Positions 37,501-44,466 of a stretch of DNA of 44,466 nucleotides are shown here, in pieces. The notes under the pieces were generated by a model. That model saw nothing but the letters and a program-made list of their open reading frames with translations. It ran no database searches and was not told the origin of the DNA. Positions within the stretch are counted from its first letter, which is position 1; the number at the start of each line of letters is the position of its first letter. The translations under genes and the position numbers were made by a program. Source of the DNA: Nostocales cyanobacterium LEGE 12452 (GTDB lineage Bacteria > Cyanobacteriota > Cyanobacteriia > Cyanobacteriales > Nostocaceae); the NCBI GenBank assembly GCA_015206945.1, contig JADEXV010000033.1:1-44466 (forward strand), given 5' to 3'.

Positions 37501-37767
37501 TCAGAATCACCACAAGTTTTTGCTAAACATCTTCCTTCACCTAGAGGCTTTGCAGATGGTGGAGAAGTCACTCCACCCGACATATCTAGAGAAATAGCAC
37601 CAGTAACTGAGACTATAGAGAGCGCATCTTCATTTTCTCAAGAAGATGATAAAGATGATACAGCCGATCTTGAAGCTCTAGCTCGTGAAGTTTATCACAG
37701 ATTACGACAACGGATAGAAATTGAGCGAGAACGTCATGGTGGCTCCTCTGGTAGATTACCTTGGTAA
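34528..37767 (+). CDS. Large repeat-rich eCIS-locus protein, 1079 aa
   Basis: Unknown function. It starts MQIIQSPLGNNIQPLG and is mostly disordered: a Lys/Ser-rich stretch near residues 120-175, then acidic Ser/Thr/Pro-rich sequence. Residues about 365-720 are about twelve copies of a 28-residue repeat (EIGETAIAP, ATS, EISETP, ISAISP). Later lie GYATGGHVTDSR and DTVPAMLTPGEFVINTRDAQKHL, a motif seen in tail-related proteins, and a second shorter GFADGGEVTPP. The C-terminus has LEALAREVYHRLRQRIEIERERHG and ends RLPW. No signal peptide. The ATG is 24 nt after the tube stop and the end overlaps the next frame's extension. Candidate roles: scaffold, tape-measure-like or surface-exposed particle protein. 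Confidence 0.8.
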   Translation: MQIIQSPLGNNIQPLGVISSLSNPDRMVLRKQSHSLHSRSNFLSPIQTKLPLVKSSKFLLSRENEPSIQPLIGWDNQDINSDLPLLESDSFDSIALPKNSHVNTGELVKDSIPEILPNQIDKKASDDTSEKLNIKGKSQSKKANKSQKPLEKKSQSKSKKAAKSSVAKNIVQNKININSNENSLLASDEPLSVEANLEIPTLQLDNAVVDNSLGLPSALTSPELDDAPTLFHPLANDENTVEAHIAAPNSEYSIPKNFIALQQEIDSSVSSESPASIPVELTPTSVYIEDTPSLFRNSDNNEPLIISESQSGMVVHVSDVSTNLTSLQGDSYVESTNSEFTESQPILVPPEIVEIPIITPTSSEIGETAIAPLSATSTEISETPTITAISPEIGETAIAPLFATSSEIVKTPIITPTSPEIGETAIAPLFATSSEIVETPIITPTSPEIGETAIAPFSATSTEISEIPIITPTSPKIGETAIAPLFATSTEIVETPKISAISPEIGETAIAPFSATLPEISETPTISAISPEIGETAIAPFSATSPEISEIPIITTTSPKIGETAITPFSATSNEISETPVVSAISPEIGETAIAPISTTSNEISETPVVSAISPEIGETAITPFSATSNEISETLVVSAISPEIGETAIAPFSATSPEISETPTISATSPEIVETPTISAISPEIGETAIAPLFATSPEIIETPTISAISSEIGETANIFREIIDNEQIVESEFTSAVTNEENPEIPAFVDTSDNLTSAQNEVNTLPQVEQNAIAENLPAPKGYATGGHVTDSRIENRQQIAPSDTVPAMLTPGEFVINTRDAQKHLPLLHHINTGGTPQDIILPSLQTSNPTEPEETISPETPTKVDSFSDTSLQLKSAEADSPEISNSLIPSSLGLNINKQKLSSLNSPKIHTLHNETIDVGESSPQYSSPPLIFRKTNSTTNKSSQWSNTPSQWSSVEDLLNGNDEFTSFNFNDGESNSPNYEFSHASESPQVFAKHLPSPRGFADGGEVTPPDISREIAPVTETIESASSFSQEDDKDDTADLEALAREVYHRLRQRIEIERERHGGSSGRLPW
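35617..36680 (+). repeat. 84-bp tandem repeats inside the 1079-aa gene
   Basis: Twelve complete 84-nt units with GAGATTGGTGAAACTGCGATCGCACC at the start of each (for example at 35701 and 35785) plus partial units at both ends. Most carry a HIP1 octamer; some copies have GCGATCACA instead. One unit near 36541 has an extra half copy, giving unequal spacing. Confidence 0.85.
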
Positions 37768-37805
37768 ATTTGTATTCAAGAACTAATTTTTGGAGAAATA
37801 CTCAA

Positions 37806-38369
37806 ATGGCAAGTCCAGCAATTATTGTTATTCAAAAACGTCAACCGCAACTTGAGAAAGCCAAACTTGTAGCTTATAACGGTGAAGCGCCAGATATTGA
37901 ATTAATGTTTAATCCTACAGATATTACTTTCGCTCGGACTGTTAAGTGGGAAAGTAAGGATGGTAATAGAGGAACTACTCTACTTCCAAAAGTAAACTTT
38001 TCTGGCGTTGACCCTTACAAATTTACACTCAAACAGTTACTTTATGATACTTATGAAACAAAAGAGTCGGTGATGACCAAATATGTAGATAAAATAAAAA
38101 AAGGTGTAGAAACTATCAGCAAAGCAACTGATAAACGACCACCTGTTTATATATTTACATGGGGAAATGAGTATTTTTATTGTGTAATCACGAGTTTGAC
38201 TTACACTTTAAATATGTTTTTGAGTGATGGTACACCAGTAAGGGCACTGGTAGATATAGCCTTGCAAGAAGTAGATAAGAACAACCTTCCTGGAGGACGT
38301 GAATCTGCTTCTACAGGCGCTGCTCGTGAGGGAGATCAAAAGGGACAAGCACTAAGTAAGACACAATAA
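37806..38369 (+). CDS. eCIS tube-initiation/LysM-type protein (CIS_tube family)
   Basis: 187 aa from ATG 37806, preceded by GGAG at 37792-37795; the frame extends upstream to 37761 but that adds 15 unlikely residues overlapping the previous gene. The sequence has the family pattern DIELMFNPTDITFARTVKWES, with PPVYIFTWGNEYFYCVITSL and a C-terminal ALVDIALQEVD. Afp7-like proteins of this kind link the inner tube to the spike; a LysM fold is sometimes fused at the C-terminus, here only a short disordered tail is present. It fits its place just before the VgrG-like gene. Confidence 0.8.
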   Translation: MASPAIIVIQKRQPQLEKAKLVAYNGEAPDIELMFNPTDITFARTVKWESKDGNRGTTLLPKVNFSGVDPYKFTLKQLLYDTYETKESVMTKYVDKIKKGVETISKATDKRPPVYIFTWGNEYFYCVITSLTYTLNMFLSDGTPVRALVDIALQEVDKNNLPGGRESASTGAAREGDQKGQALSKTQ

Positions 38370-38444
38370 GTAAAGTGATAAATTAGTATTTACTTTGTCA
38401 TTAAAAGCGGCTCTGAACATTTCATAAGTTATAAAGTAATAGTT

Positions 38445-40178
38445 ATGCCTCCTAAAAAAAGCCTTTATTTAAGCGAGCCTAAAATACAGATAGATGGAAA
38501 ACAGGCTTCTCCTGAATTAATGAAGGATTTGTTGCAAATAACAATCGAAGAAAGCCTACATTTACCAGCAATGTTTACGCTAGTAATCCATAACAGCTAT
38601 ATTCCCGCATCTGACAGAGCAGAAAACAAAGCTTGGCGACATGAGCCTTTATTTAAGATTGGGAAAAAAGTAAAGTTAGGTTTTACTTCGAGTACTACTC
38701 TAGATAATAATTTTCAAGAGGAGGTAGGAGAATTCCTGATTGAAGGCGAAATTACAGCGATGGAAGTTCACTTCAATGAAAAATCTGAAGCTGATATCAT
38801 TGTTCGCGGTTATGATATTTCTCATCGTCTGCACAGAGGCCGTTACAATCGCTCTTTTTTAAATAAAACTGATAGTGATATAGTCAAGCAAATAGTTAAA
38901 GAAGTAGGCATAAAGCCTGGCAATATAGAGGCAACTGGTGAAGTTCATAAGTATGTCTTCCAAGAAAATCAAACTAATATGGAGTTTTTGCGAGAAAGGG
39001 CTGCCCGCATTGGTTTTGAGTTATTTATTACACAGGAAAAACTAAATTTTTGCAAACCGAAAACTCAGGGAGCTTTATCACTAAAATGGCTAGTTGATAT
39101 TAATAAATTTAGTACTCGTGTTACTAGTGCTGAACAGATAAGTTCTGTGGAAGTACGCGCCTGGGACTATACCCAGAAACAATTGATTAGTGGAACAGCC
39201 AAGAAAGAAAAGCAAATAACCGAGACAGGTAATCAGCTAGGAAGTAGTACTAGTAATGCATTTTCTAATCTCAAATCTCCCAAAATGATTGTTGTAGATA
39301 AACCTGTTGCCAGCAAAAAACAAGCAGATACGATGGCTCAGGCTTTGTGTGATGAACTAGGAGGAGAATTTGTTTATGCAGATGCCAAAGCAGAAGGTAA
39401 TCCTGAGATTCGTCCTGGACGGGTTATTAATCTTCAGGGTATGGGCGATCGCTATAGTGGTAAGTATTATGTTACAGAAACCCGCCATTTCTTCAGTCAG
39501 CGCGTTTATGAAACTTATTTCAGTGTCCGGGGACTACGTTCTGGTAGCTTATTCACAACTCTATCTCCAGAAAAACGTCTCCAGCCATCTGAGACTTTAT
39601 TAGTGGGGATTGTCACTGATAATAAAGACCCAGAGGCATGGGGTAGGGTAAAGGTTAAGTTTCCCACTCTCACAGAAGAACATACAAGTGACTGGGCGAG
39701 AGTTGTAGCTGTGGGAGCAGGCCAAAATAGAGGTTTTGACTGTTTACCAGAGGTAAATGATGAAGTTTTAGTAGGTTTTGAGCATGGCGATATCCACCGT
39801 CCCTATGTTATTGGCGGGGTATGGAATGGCAAGGATGCACCACCGGAAAAAGTAAGGGATTCAGTTACAAACGGTGTAAGATTACGCACTATTAAAACTC
39901 GTGTAGGTCATACTCTACAATTTGTTGAAGAAGATAAAGGAACTAGCAAAAAAGGTATTCGTGTAGAAACTGAATACGGTCACAAAATATATCTCAATGA
40001 CAGTCAAAGGTGTATAGAGATTGAAACCAAAGGCGGTCATAGAATCAAAATGGACGATATGGCTAAATCTGTTTCAGTGGAATCAAAAGGTAATCTGTCA
40101 TTGGATGCTGTTGGAAATATAGACATTTCAGCCAAGGGTACGATTACAGTCAAAGGTGCGTTGATTCGACTTAATTAA
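38445..40178 (+). CDS. eCIS spike protein (VgrG/gp27-gp5 type)
   Basis: 577 aa. Residues about 1-380 are the gpD/gp27-like base (LYLSEPKIQIDGKQASPELM, REDFYRG-like VRGYDISHRLHRGRYNRSF, NMEFLRERAARIGFELF). Next is the gp5-type OB-fold (GIVTDNKDPEAWGRVKVKF, VGFEHGDIHRPYVIGGVWNG) and a short C-terminal beta-helix region with repeated strands (IETKGGHRIKMDD, AKGTITVKGALI). It would form the trimeric membrane-piercing spike on which the PAAR protein sits. No toxin domain is fused. A typical length for eCIS spike proteins (Afp8-like). Confidence 0.87.
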   Translation: MPPKKSLYLSEPKIQIDGKQASPELMKDLLQITIEESLHLPAMFTLVIHNSYIPASDRAENKAWRHEPLFKIGKKVKLGFTSSTTLDNNFQEEVGEFLIEGEITAMEVHFNEKSEADIIVRGYDISHRLHRGRYNRSFLNKTDSDIVKQIVKEVGIKPGNIEATGEVHKYVFQENQTNMEFLRERAARIGFELFITQEKLNFCKPKTQGALSLKWLVDINKFSTRVTSAEQISSVEVRAWDYTQKQLISGTAKKEKQITETGNQLGSSTSNAFSNLKSPKMIVVDKPVASKKQADTMAQALCDELGGEFVYADAKAEGNPEIRPGRVINLQGMGDRYSGKYYVTETRHFFSQRVYETYFSVRGLRSGSLFTTLSPEKRLQPSETLLVGIVTDNKDPEAWGRVKVKFPTLTEEHTSDWARVVAVGAGQNRGFDCLPEVNDEVLVGFEHGDIHRPYVIGGVWNGKDAPPEKVRDSVTNGVRLRTIKTRVGHTLQFVEEDKGTSKKGIRVETEYGHKIYLNDSQRCIEIETKGGHRIKMDDMAKSVSVESKGNLSLDAVGNIDISAKGTITVKGALIRLN

Positions 40179-40183
40179 TTTTT

Positions 40184-40224
40184 CAGGAGGCAGGAGGCAG
40201 GAGGCAGGAGGCAGGGGGCAGGAG
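40184..40224. repeat. Short tandem repeat, 7-bp unit (CAGGAGG)
   Basis: Five consecutive CAGGAGG/CAGGGGG heptamers in the gap between spike and PAAR genes. Each contains a Shine-Dalgarno-like core, but it lies about 100 nt upstream of the PAAR start. Confidence 0.75.
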
Positions 40225-40321
40225 AATGCTTGTTTGCCCTTGGGAGAAAACTCACTGGTACGCTAAGGTAATTTGTAATTTTCGGTGAAATAGTTAATGA
40301 AAAACACTATAGGAGGTTGTG

Positions 40322-40819
40322 ATGGGTAGACCAGCAGCAAGAATTACCGACAATGTGGCGCACCCCTTACCCCCAGTTTTAACAGGAGGGCCGGGTAGTC
40401 CCAATGTGTTGATTGGGTCTTTACCTGCGTGGCGGGGTGTGCTTGCAGCAGCAGTACCAGGTTTGCAGTCTGCCAAAACATCTTCTGATATAGCTATCAA
40501 AGCGGCTGAGGCTGCTACCTTAGCGGCGGCCGGTACACCAGGGGCACCTGCTGCCTTAGCTGCTGAACAAACTACAAAGACAACAGCAGCATCTACTATG
40601 GGTAGTGCAATTACCGCCGCCGCTGCTGGTGCTGATATTCATAATTGCGCCACACCTTTACCCTTACCTCCTCACGGTCCTGGGGTTGTGATTGACGGTA
40701 GTCAGACAGTGCTGATTAACAATTTGCCTGCCTCTCGCATGGGCGACACTGTTTTAGAAGCATTGGGGCCACCGAATAAAATTATCAAAGGTAATCCCAC
40801 TGTTTTGATTGGCGGCTGA
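40322..40819 (+). CDS. PAAR-type spike tip protein
   Basis: 165 aa from ATG 40322, preceded by AGGAGG at 40311-40316. The N-terminus MGRPAARITDNVAHP and later GGPGSPNVLIGSLPAWR, then C-terminal NCATPLPLPPHGPGVV, TVLINNLPASRMGDT and GNPTVLIGG show the cone-shaped PAAR repeats with metal-binding His/Cys. Residues about 41-104 are an Ala/Thr-rich, probably helical insertion in the loop between PAAR halves. It caps the VgrG-like spike and follows it on the strand. Confidence 0.88.
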   Translation: MGRPAARITDNVAHPLPPVLTGGPGSPNVLIGSLPAWRGVLAAAVPGLQSAKTSSDIAIKAAEAATLAAAGTPGAPAALAAEQTTKTTAASTMGSAITAAAAGADIHNCATPLPLPPHGPGVVIDGSQTVLINNLPASRMGDTVLEALGPPNKIIKGNPTVLIGG

Positions 40820-40856
40820 GTACATTGAAGATGGGGACTTCCGCAGGGCTATTTCA

Positions 40857-41465
40857 CTAGATTATTTTTTCTGTGTTGTCAGTGAATTTAGATGACTTAT
40901 TACGTTTGAGTGCTGAAAGTGCGCCCAGAGTACTTAAGGCAAGTAAGCTGACAATAGAGGTGTGTTCGGGGACGGTTACTATAGTTGCAAAAAAACTAAT
41001 GGGTAACTCACTATCTTCTAGTCCGAAATTTTCAGAACCTGGTATAAATGGCGGTGCGGAAAAAACCTCTAAATAACCTGGTGTGGGCAAAAAACTAGCG
41101 AAGAATGGACTAGAATAATTTCCAAGAGAAGTGGAATAGCCAAAACCGTCACCCGTTAACTGTTGAGTATTAAGACTAATTAGATTGTCAACATTAAAAG
41201 GTTCGTTTCCTGGTATCGGAGTTCCGGCAGGTTGGAGACTAGTAATTGTTTCACCATTTCGTGTACCAGTAATTCCCAGAATCTGGTAAAAACCTAAATC
41301 GTCAGGACTGTCATTAGTGGTGAAAGTACCGCCGGCCGTGATGTCATTACCAGTATCAGAATAATTCCAGTTCCAATTTAGAGCAGAGGCGGCTTGCATT
41401 GTCCCAAAAACTAATCCAGATGTAGCAGCAATAGCTGTCGCAGATAGTAAAGCTAGATTTTTCAC
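40857..41465 (-). CDS. Secreted PEP-CTERM-like protein
   Basis: 202 aa with a signal peptide (MKNLALLSATAIAATSG to about residue 29) and a C-terminal sorting signal: VPEHTSIVSLLALSTLGALSALKRNK (residues 166-190), which resembles PEP-CTERM but has PEH in place of PEP. The middle is a Gly/Asn/Pro-rich beta-structured region without known motif. It lies on the opposite strand inside the eCIS operon, between the PAAR and the gp25-like gene, which shows that this part of the locus was rearranged or that the gene was inserted. Confidence 0.7.
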   Translation of the reverse strand: MKNLALLSATAIAATSGLVFGTMQAASALNWNWNYSDTGNDITAGGTFTTNDSPDDLGFYQILGITGTRNGETITSLQPAGTPIPGNEPFNVDNLISLNTQQLTGDGFGYSTSLGNYSSPFFASFLPTPGYLEVFSAPPFIPGSENFGLEDSELPISFFATIVTVPEHTSIVSLLALSTLGALSALKRNKSSKFTDNTEKII

Positions 41466-41708
41466 GGAGATTGTTAGTACAATTGCTTTCCAAAGGCGAA
41501 CCCGATTCTTAGAAGTTGAGTTAAGCTACAGCGCAACCCAAAACCAATGGCAGTTTCGCACCAAAAATACAGCATATAGCAAAGTGCTGAGTGAGGAGTT
41601 AAAAGTTTTTCTCCCTGTGCCCCCCACTTCTTCATCCTCGACCTTTGGCGAATAGGCTTAAACCTTCTGTGCCGATATCTTTGAAGATATCCATGTACAA
41701 CTGTCTAA

Positions 41709-42131
41709 GTGCCAGATATGGTTTATGGTCGTGAACGAGCCTATTTGGGAACAGGTTGGGCTTATCCACTGCATTTAAGTGTGCAAGGTGGGATACAACT
41801 TAGCCGTGAAGATCAAAAAGTTAAAGAATCTATTTGGATTATCCTCCGCACGGGAGTAGGTGAGCGGGTTTATCGTCCGACGTTTGGTTCGCGCTTATCG
41901 GAACTGGCGTTTGCACCTTTAAATAGTGATACCCTACTGCGAATCCGCCTTTATGTCTTGGAAGCTTTAGAAGTTTGGGAACCACGCATTACTATCGATG
42001 AAGTTGTCACCGATCCCGATCCAGTGCGTGGCAGAGTAGACATCATCATCAATTATCGACTTAAAGACGGCCCCGATATTTATAGTTTTGTTTATCCTTA
42101 TTATTTGGTGTCAGCTGGGGAGGAATCGTGA
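41709..42131 (+). CDS. eCIS baseplate wedge protein (gp25-like)
   Basis: 140 aa with the GPW/gp25 domain: YPLHLSVQGGIQLSREDQKVKESIWIILRTGVGERVYRPTFGSRL, and LLRIRLYVLEALEVWEPRITI. It is the Afp9-like baseplate component that starts the sheath. The first usable start is GTG at 41709; an in-frame ATG at 41718 gives MVYGRERAYLG and is about as likely. No strong ribosome site precedes either. It is about 890 nt after the PAAR gene because of the inserted PEP-CTERM-like gene. Confidence 0.85.
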   Translation: MPDMVYGRERAYLGTGWAYPLHLSVQGGIQLSREDQKVKESIWIILRTGVGERVYRPTFGSRLSELAFAPLNSDTLLRIRLYVLEALEVWEPRITIDEVVTDPDPVRGRVDIIINYRLKDGPDIYSFVYPYYLVSAGEES

Positions 42132-42230
42132 TAACAATTAAAAATTAAGAATTAAAAATTAAAAATTGAGAAGCTAAATTTCATCTGGGTTTCTAGGCTT
42201 GTATCTGTCAAATTCTTTTTTAAAATTGGT

Positions 42231-44426
42231 ATGAACTTTGATTTTTTACCGAAATTACCTTCTTCTAACTTAGACGATCGCGCCTTTGATGATTTGGTGC
42301 AAGAATGTATCATGCGTATTCCTCGCTACTGTCCAGAATGGACTGACCACAATCTCAGCGACCCAGGAATTACGCTCATTGAGTTATTTGCTTGGTTAAC
42401 TGACCAGATGTTGCTCAGATTCAACCAAGTACCCCGAAAAAATTATGTTGCTTTTTTAGAATTACTAGGTATTCGTCTCCAGCCTCCCGCCCCAGCCCGT
42501 ACAGAATTAACTTTTTATTTAAGCGCTGCACTTCCCGAAGCCTACACTATTCCCGCAGGATTAGAAGCCTCAACTATTCGCACTGAAACTACAGAAGCAA
42601 TTACCTTCAGCACAGATTCTCCTCTAATTATCGGCAAACCCCGCATCCAACATTTCTTAACTGCCCAAACTACCGAAGATATTCCCCAATCTCTGCGCGA
42701 AAGAGTCACAACTTCCTGGACTCGTCAATCTAACGGTTACTGGACAGGTAACGAACAACCGATTTTTGAAGAGGAACCCCAACCTGGTAACTGCTTTTAT
42801 TTAGCAATTAATTCTGACGATCCTTTAGACGCTAATGTTTTAGAAATTATTTTCCAAGGTGCTGCGGCTACTCCTGCTGGGATTAACCCCAATCAACCAC
42901 CCCGGAGATGGGAAGCTTGGGATGGGGAAAATTGGCAATCAGTTTTATTGCAAGAATCAGATGATAAAACTCGTGGTTTCAGTTTTTATGAAATCGCCCA
43001 AGAGGGTGAAAACCCCTCTCAAGGTGCAGAGGTACGTCTGCATTTACCTCAAATTTGGCCTGTGGCTAATTTTACCTCTTACCGAGGTCGCTGGTTGCGC
43101 TGTAGCTTTGTTTCCACGGAAGCCAATGAATCTGGTTACAATCGTCCGCCACGAATTATTGGTTTAGCAGTGCGTTCAATTGGCGGTACTGTTAGGGCTA
43201 GCCATAGTACGCTGATTCAAGATGAGCGATTGGGAATTAGTGATGGTACACCCGGTCAAAGTTTCCAGTTACAAACAGCACCAATTTTAGAACGCCGAGA
43301 AAATGAGTATATTTTAGTTACTCCTGCTGGTGGTTTGCCTCAAAAGTGGACTGAAGTGAGAGATTTTGCCGATTCTGGGCCGCATAACTTCCATTACACC
43401 ATCGATTCCATCACTGGTACAATCCAATTCGGGCCGCTGATTCGGGAACCTAGCCAACTTAAACAACAAACACAGGTGCGATCGCGAATTCAGCAACCAT
43501 CACTGGATGACACATCTGTACAAGTTCTGGAAAATAACCAGTCTGAACACCAATATGGGGCAATTCCTCCCCGTGGATCAGAAATTAGGATGGTTAGTTA
43601 TCGTACAGGCGGTGGTAGAGAAGGCAATGTTCAAGCTGGAGCAATTCAGTTTTTGAAGTCTGCATATCCATATATTACTAGTGTGGTCAATCGTGTACCA
43701 GCAATCAATGGGGCGGATGCTGAGTCACTGGAACAAGCTGTAATGAAGGCTCCCCGCATCCTCCGCACGCGCGATCGCGCCGTCACTGCTGAAGATTTTG
43801 AAGTTTTAACTCAACAGGCGGGTGCAGGTGCGATCGCCCGCGTCCGGTGTTTGCCAGCAAATTCTCGCAGACAAGCTGGTATAGTTAGTTTGCTGGTAGT
43901 TCCTTATGCGAATACAGATGCGATCGCCCAAGGCAATGGCATGACACCAGAAGATTTTGCTCTCAGTAATGCCCTGCAAGAGCAAATTTTGAGTTATTTA
44001 GATGAAAGACGCTTATTAGGGGTACAAGTAGAGTTACAAGAGCCGAATTACGTAGGCGTTTCGGTACAGACAGAAGTTGCTTTAGAGCCAGCATACAACA
44101 ACCCTTTTGCCAGCGAAGAAATTCGTCGGAATTTGAGGCGATCGCTGTATAAATATTTAAATCCCTTAACTGGAGGAATCGACGGCAAAGGTTGGCCATT
44201 TGGGCGACCAGTTTATACATCAGATATTGTCGCATTACTGCAACAAACCCCAGGTGTGCGTCATTTAGGCCCCGTCTTGCTATTTCCCATCCGCAAGCAA
44301 GGAGAAAATTGGCGACGACAACCATCGCCAGAACAATTGATCGATCCAGGATCGGAAGGTTTGATATGTTCTTGGGCTGATACAAATCTGCGTTCCAATC
44401 ACGACATCCAAATCATTAATCGCTGA
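42231..44426 (+). CDS. eCIS baseplate J-like protein
   Basis: 731 aa, complete. It starts MNFDFLPKLPSSNLDDRAFDDLVQE, the usual beginning of Afp11-type baseplate proteins, with DHNLSDPGITLIELFAWLTDQMLLR in residues 38-62 and the Baseplate_J region around TVEDFEVLTQQAGAGAIARVRC-like AEDFEVLTQQAGAG near 530. Downstream, SEEIRRNLRRSLYKYLNPLTGGIDGKGWPFGRPVY is typical. It is a wedge component connecting the hub to further baseplate parts (Afp12-like), not in the window. 99 nt after gp25. Confidence 0.88.
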   Translation: MNFDFLPKLPSSNLDDRAFDDLVQECIMRIPRYCPEWTDHNLSDPGITLIELFAWLTDQMLLRFNQVPRKNYVAFLELLGIRLQPPAPARTELTFYLSAALPEAYTIPAGLEASTIRTETTEAITFSTDSPLIIGKPRIQHFLTAQTTEDIPQSLRERVTTSWTRQSNGYWTGNEQPIFEEEPQPGNCFYLAINSDDPLDANVLEIIFQGAAATPAGINPNQPPRRWEAWDGENWQSVLLQESDDKTRGFSFYEIAQEGENPSQGAEVRLHLPQIWPVANFTSYRGRWLRCSFVSTEANESGYNRPPRIIGLAVRSIGGTVRASHSTLIQDERLGISDGTPGQSFQLQTAPILERRENEYILVTPAGGLPQKWTEVRDFADSGPHNFHYTIDSITGTIQFGPLIREPSQLKQQTQVRSRIQQPSLDDTSVQVLENNQSEHQYGAIPPRGSEIRMVSYRTGGGREGNVQAGAIQFLKSAYPYITSVVNRVPAINGADAESLEQAVMKAPRILRTRDRAVTAEDFEVLTQQAGAGAIARVRCLPANSRRQAGIVSLLVVPYANTDAIAQGNGMTPEDFALSNALQEQILSYLDERRLLGVQVELQEPNYVGVSVQTEVALEPAYNNPFASEEIRRNLRRSLYKYLNPLTGGIDGKGWPFGRPVYTSDIVALLQQTPGVRHLGPVLLFPIRKQGENWRRQPSPEQLIDPGSEGLICSWADTNLRSNHDIQIINR

Positions 44427-44466
44427 TTTGTCATTTGTCATTGGTCATTAATTATCTATCCTCCTC
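44427..44466. repeat. End of window, heptamer-like TCATTTG/TCATTGG repeats
   Basis: Three CATT(T/G)GT-type units in the last 40 bases, as at 2583-2612. The next gene is not visible. Confidence 0.5.

Noticed and set aside
38445..40178. VgrG with fused toxin domain
   Set aside because: The protein ends shortly after the beta-helix (VKGALIRLN); no extra domain follows.
33741..44426. Prophage or tail remnant
   Set aside because: No capsid, portal, terminase, integrase or lysogeny genes; tube initiator, VgrG-like spike, PAAR and baseplate order fit eCIS. A type VI system is unlikely because no TssB/C, TssK or ClpV is present.

Overview
The window looks like the chromosome of a filamentous, heterocyst-type cyanobacterium close to Nostoc. 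The evidence is very frequent HIP1-type GCGATCGC octamers, 7-bp short tandem repeats and Nostoc-style palindromic repeats between genes, C-phycoerythrin genes with their bilin lyases, a CpcL-type linker, and a cyanobacterial extracellular contractile injection system (eCIS). I do not name a strain. No rRNA, tRNA, CRISPR array or intact insertion sequence was recognised.

Left part (1-20 kb), mostly housekeeping and transport. It holds a small conserved protein, an oligopeptide-type ABC importer split into binding lipoprotein, DppB-like permease and, on the other strand, a DppC-like permease, with no ATPase in view. An unknown 181-residue protein lies between the permeases. Next come an HD-domain hydrolase, an RND efflux pair (adaptor plus 1052-residue pump), a metallophosphoesterase, a YegS/DAGK-type lipid kinase, CpcL with its C-terminal membrane anchor, hemC and glgA.

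Middle part (20.2-27.2 kb), a phycoerythrin island. On the minus strand, in transcription order, are nblA (a 56-codon gene), cpeB, cpeA, cpeZ, a 60-residue probable DNA-binding protein and cpeY. On the plus strand are a 79-residue coiled-coil protein followed by a CpeF-like HEAT-repeat lyase, and cpeS translationally coupled to an uncharacterised HExxH zincin-like protein. Pigment subunits, attachment enzymes (CpeY, CpeZ, CpeF, CpeS) and a degradation adaptor (NblA) thus sit together. An alpha/beta-hydrolase-fold protein lacking its nucleophile and hemJ follow, so with hemC two tetrapyrrole-synthesis genes flank the island.

Right part (29-44.5 kb), accessory. A peptidoglycan-binding/L,D-transpeptidase-like protein and a large LRR-Roc-COR-TIR protein precede an eCIS operon. 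Its readable order is small protein, gp19-like inner tube, 1079-residue repeat protein, CIS tube-initiator/LysM-type protein, VgrG-like spike, PAAR tip, an opposite-strand PEP-CTERM-like secreted protein, gp25-like wedge and baseplate-J protein. No sheath, cap or AAA+ ATPase gene is present, so the locus continues to the right or is split. The least explained items are the 1079-residue protein with about twelve 28-residue repeats and tail-type VPAMLTPGEF motif, the C-terminal motif it shares with the first small eCIS protein, and the HExxH partner of CpeS.
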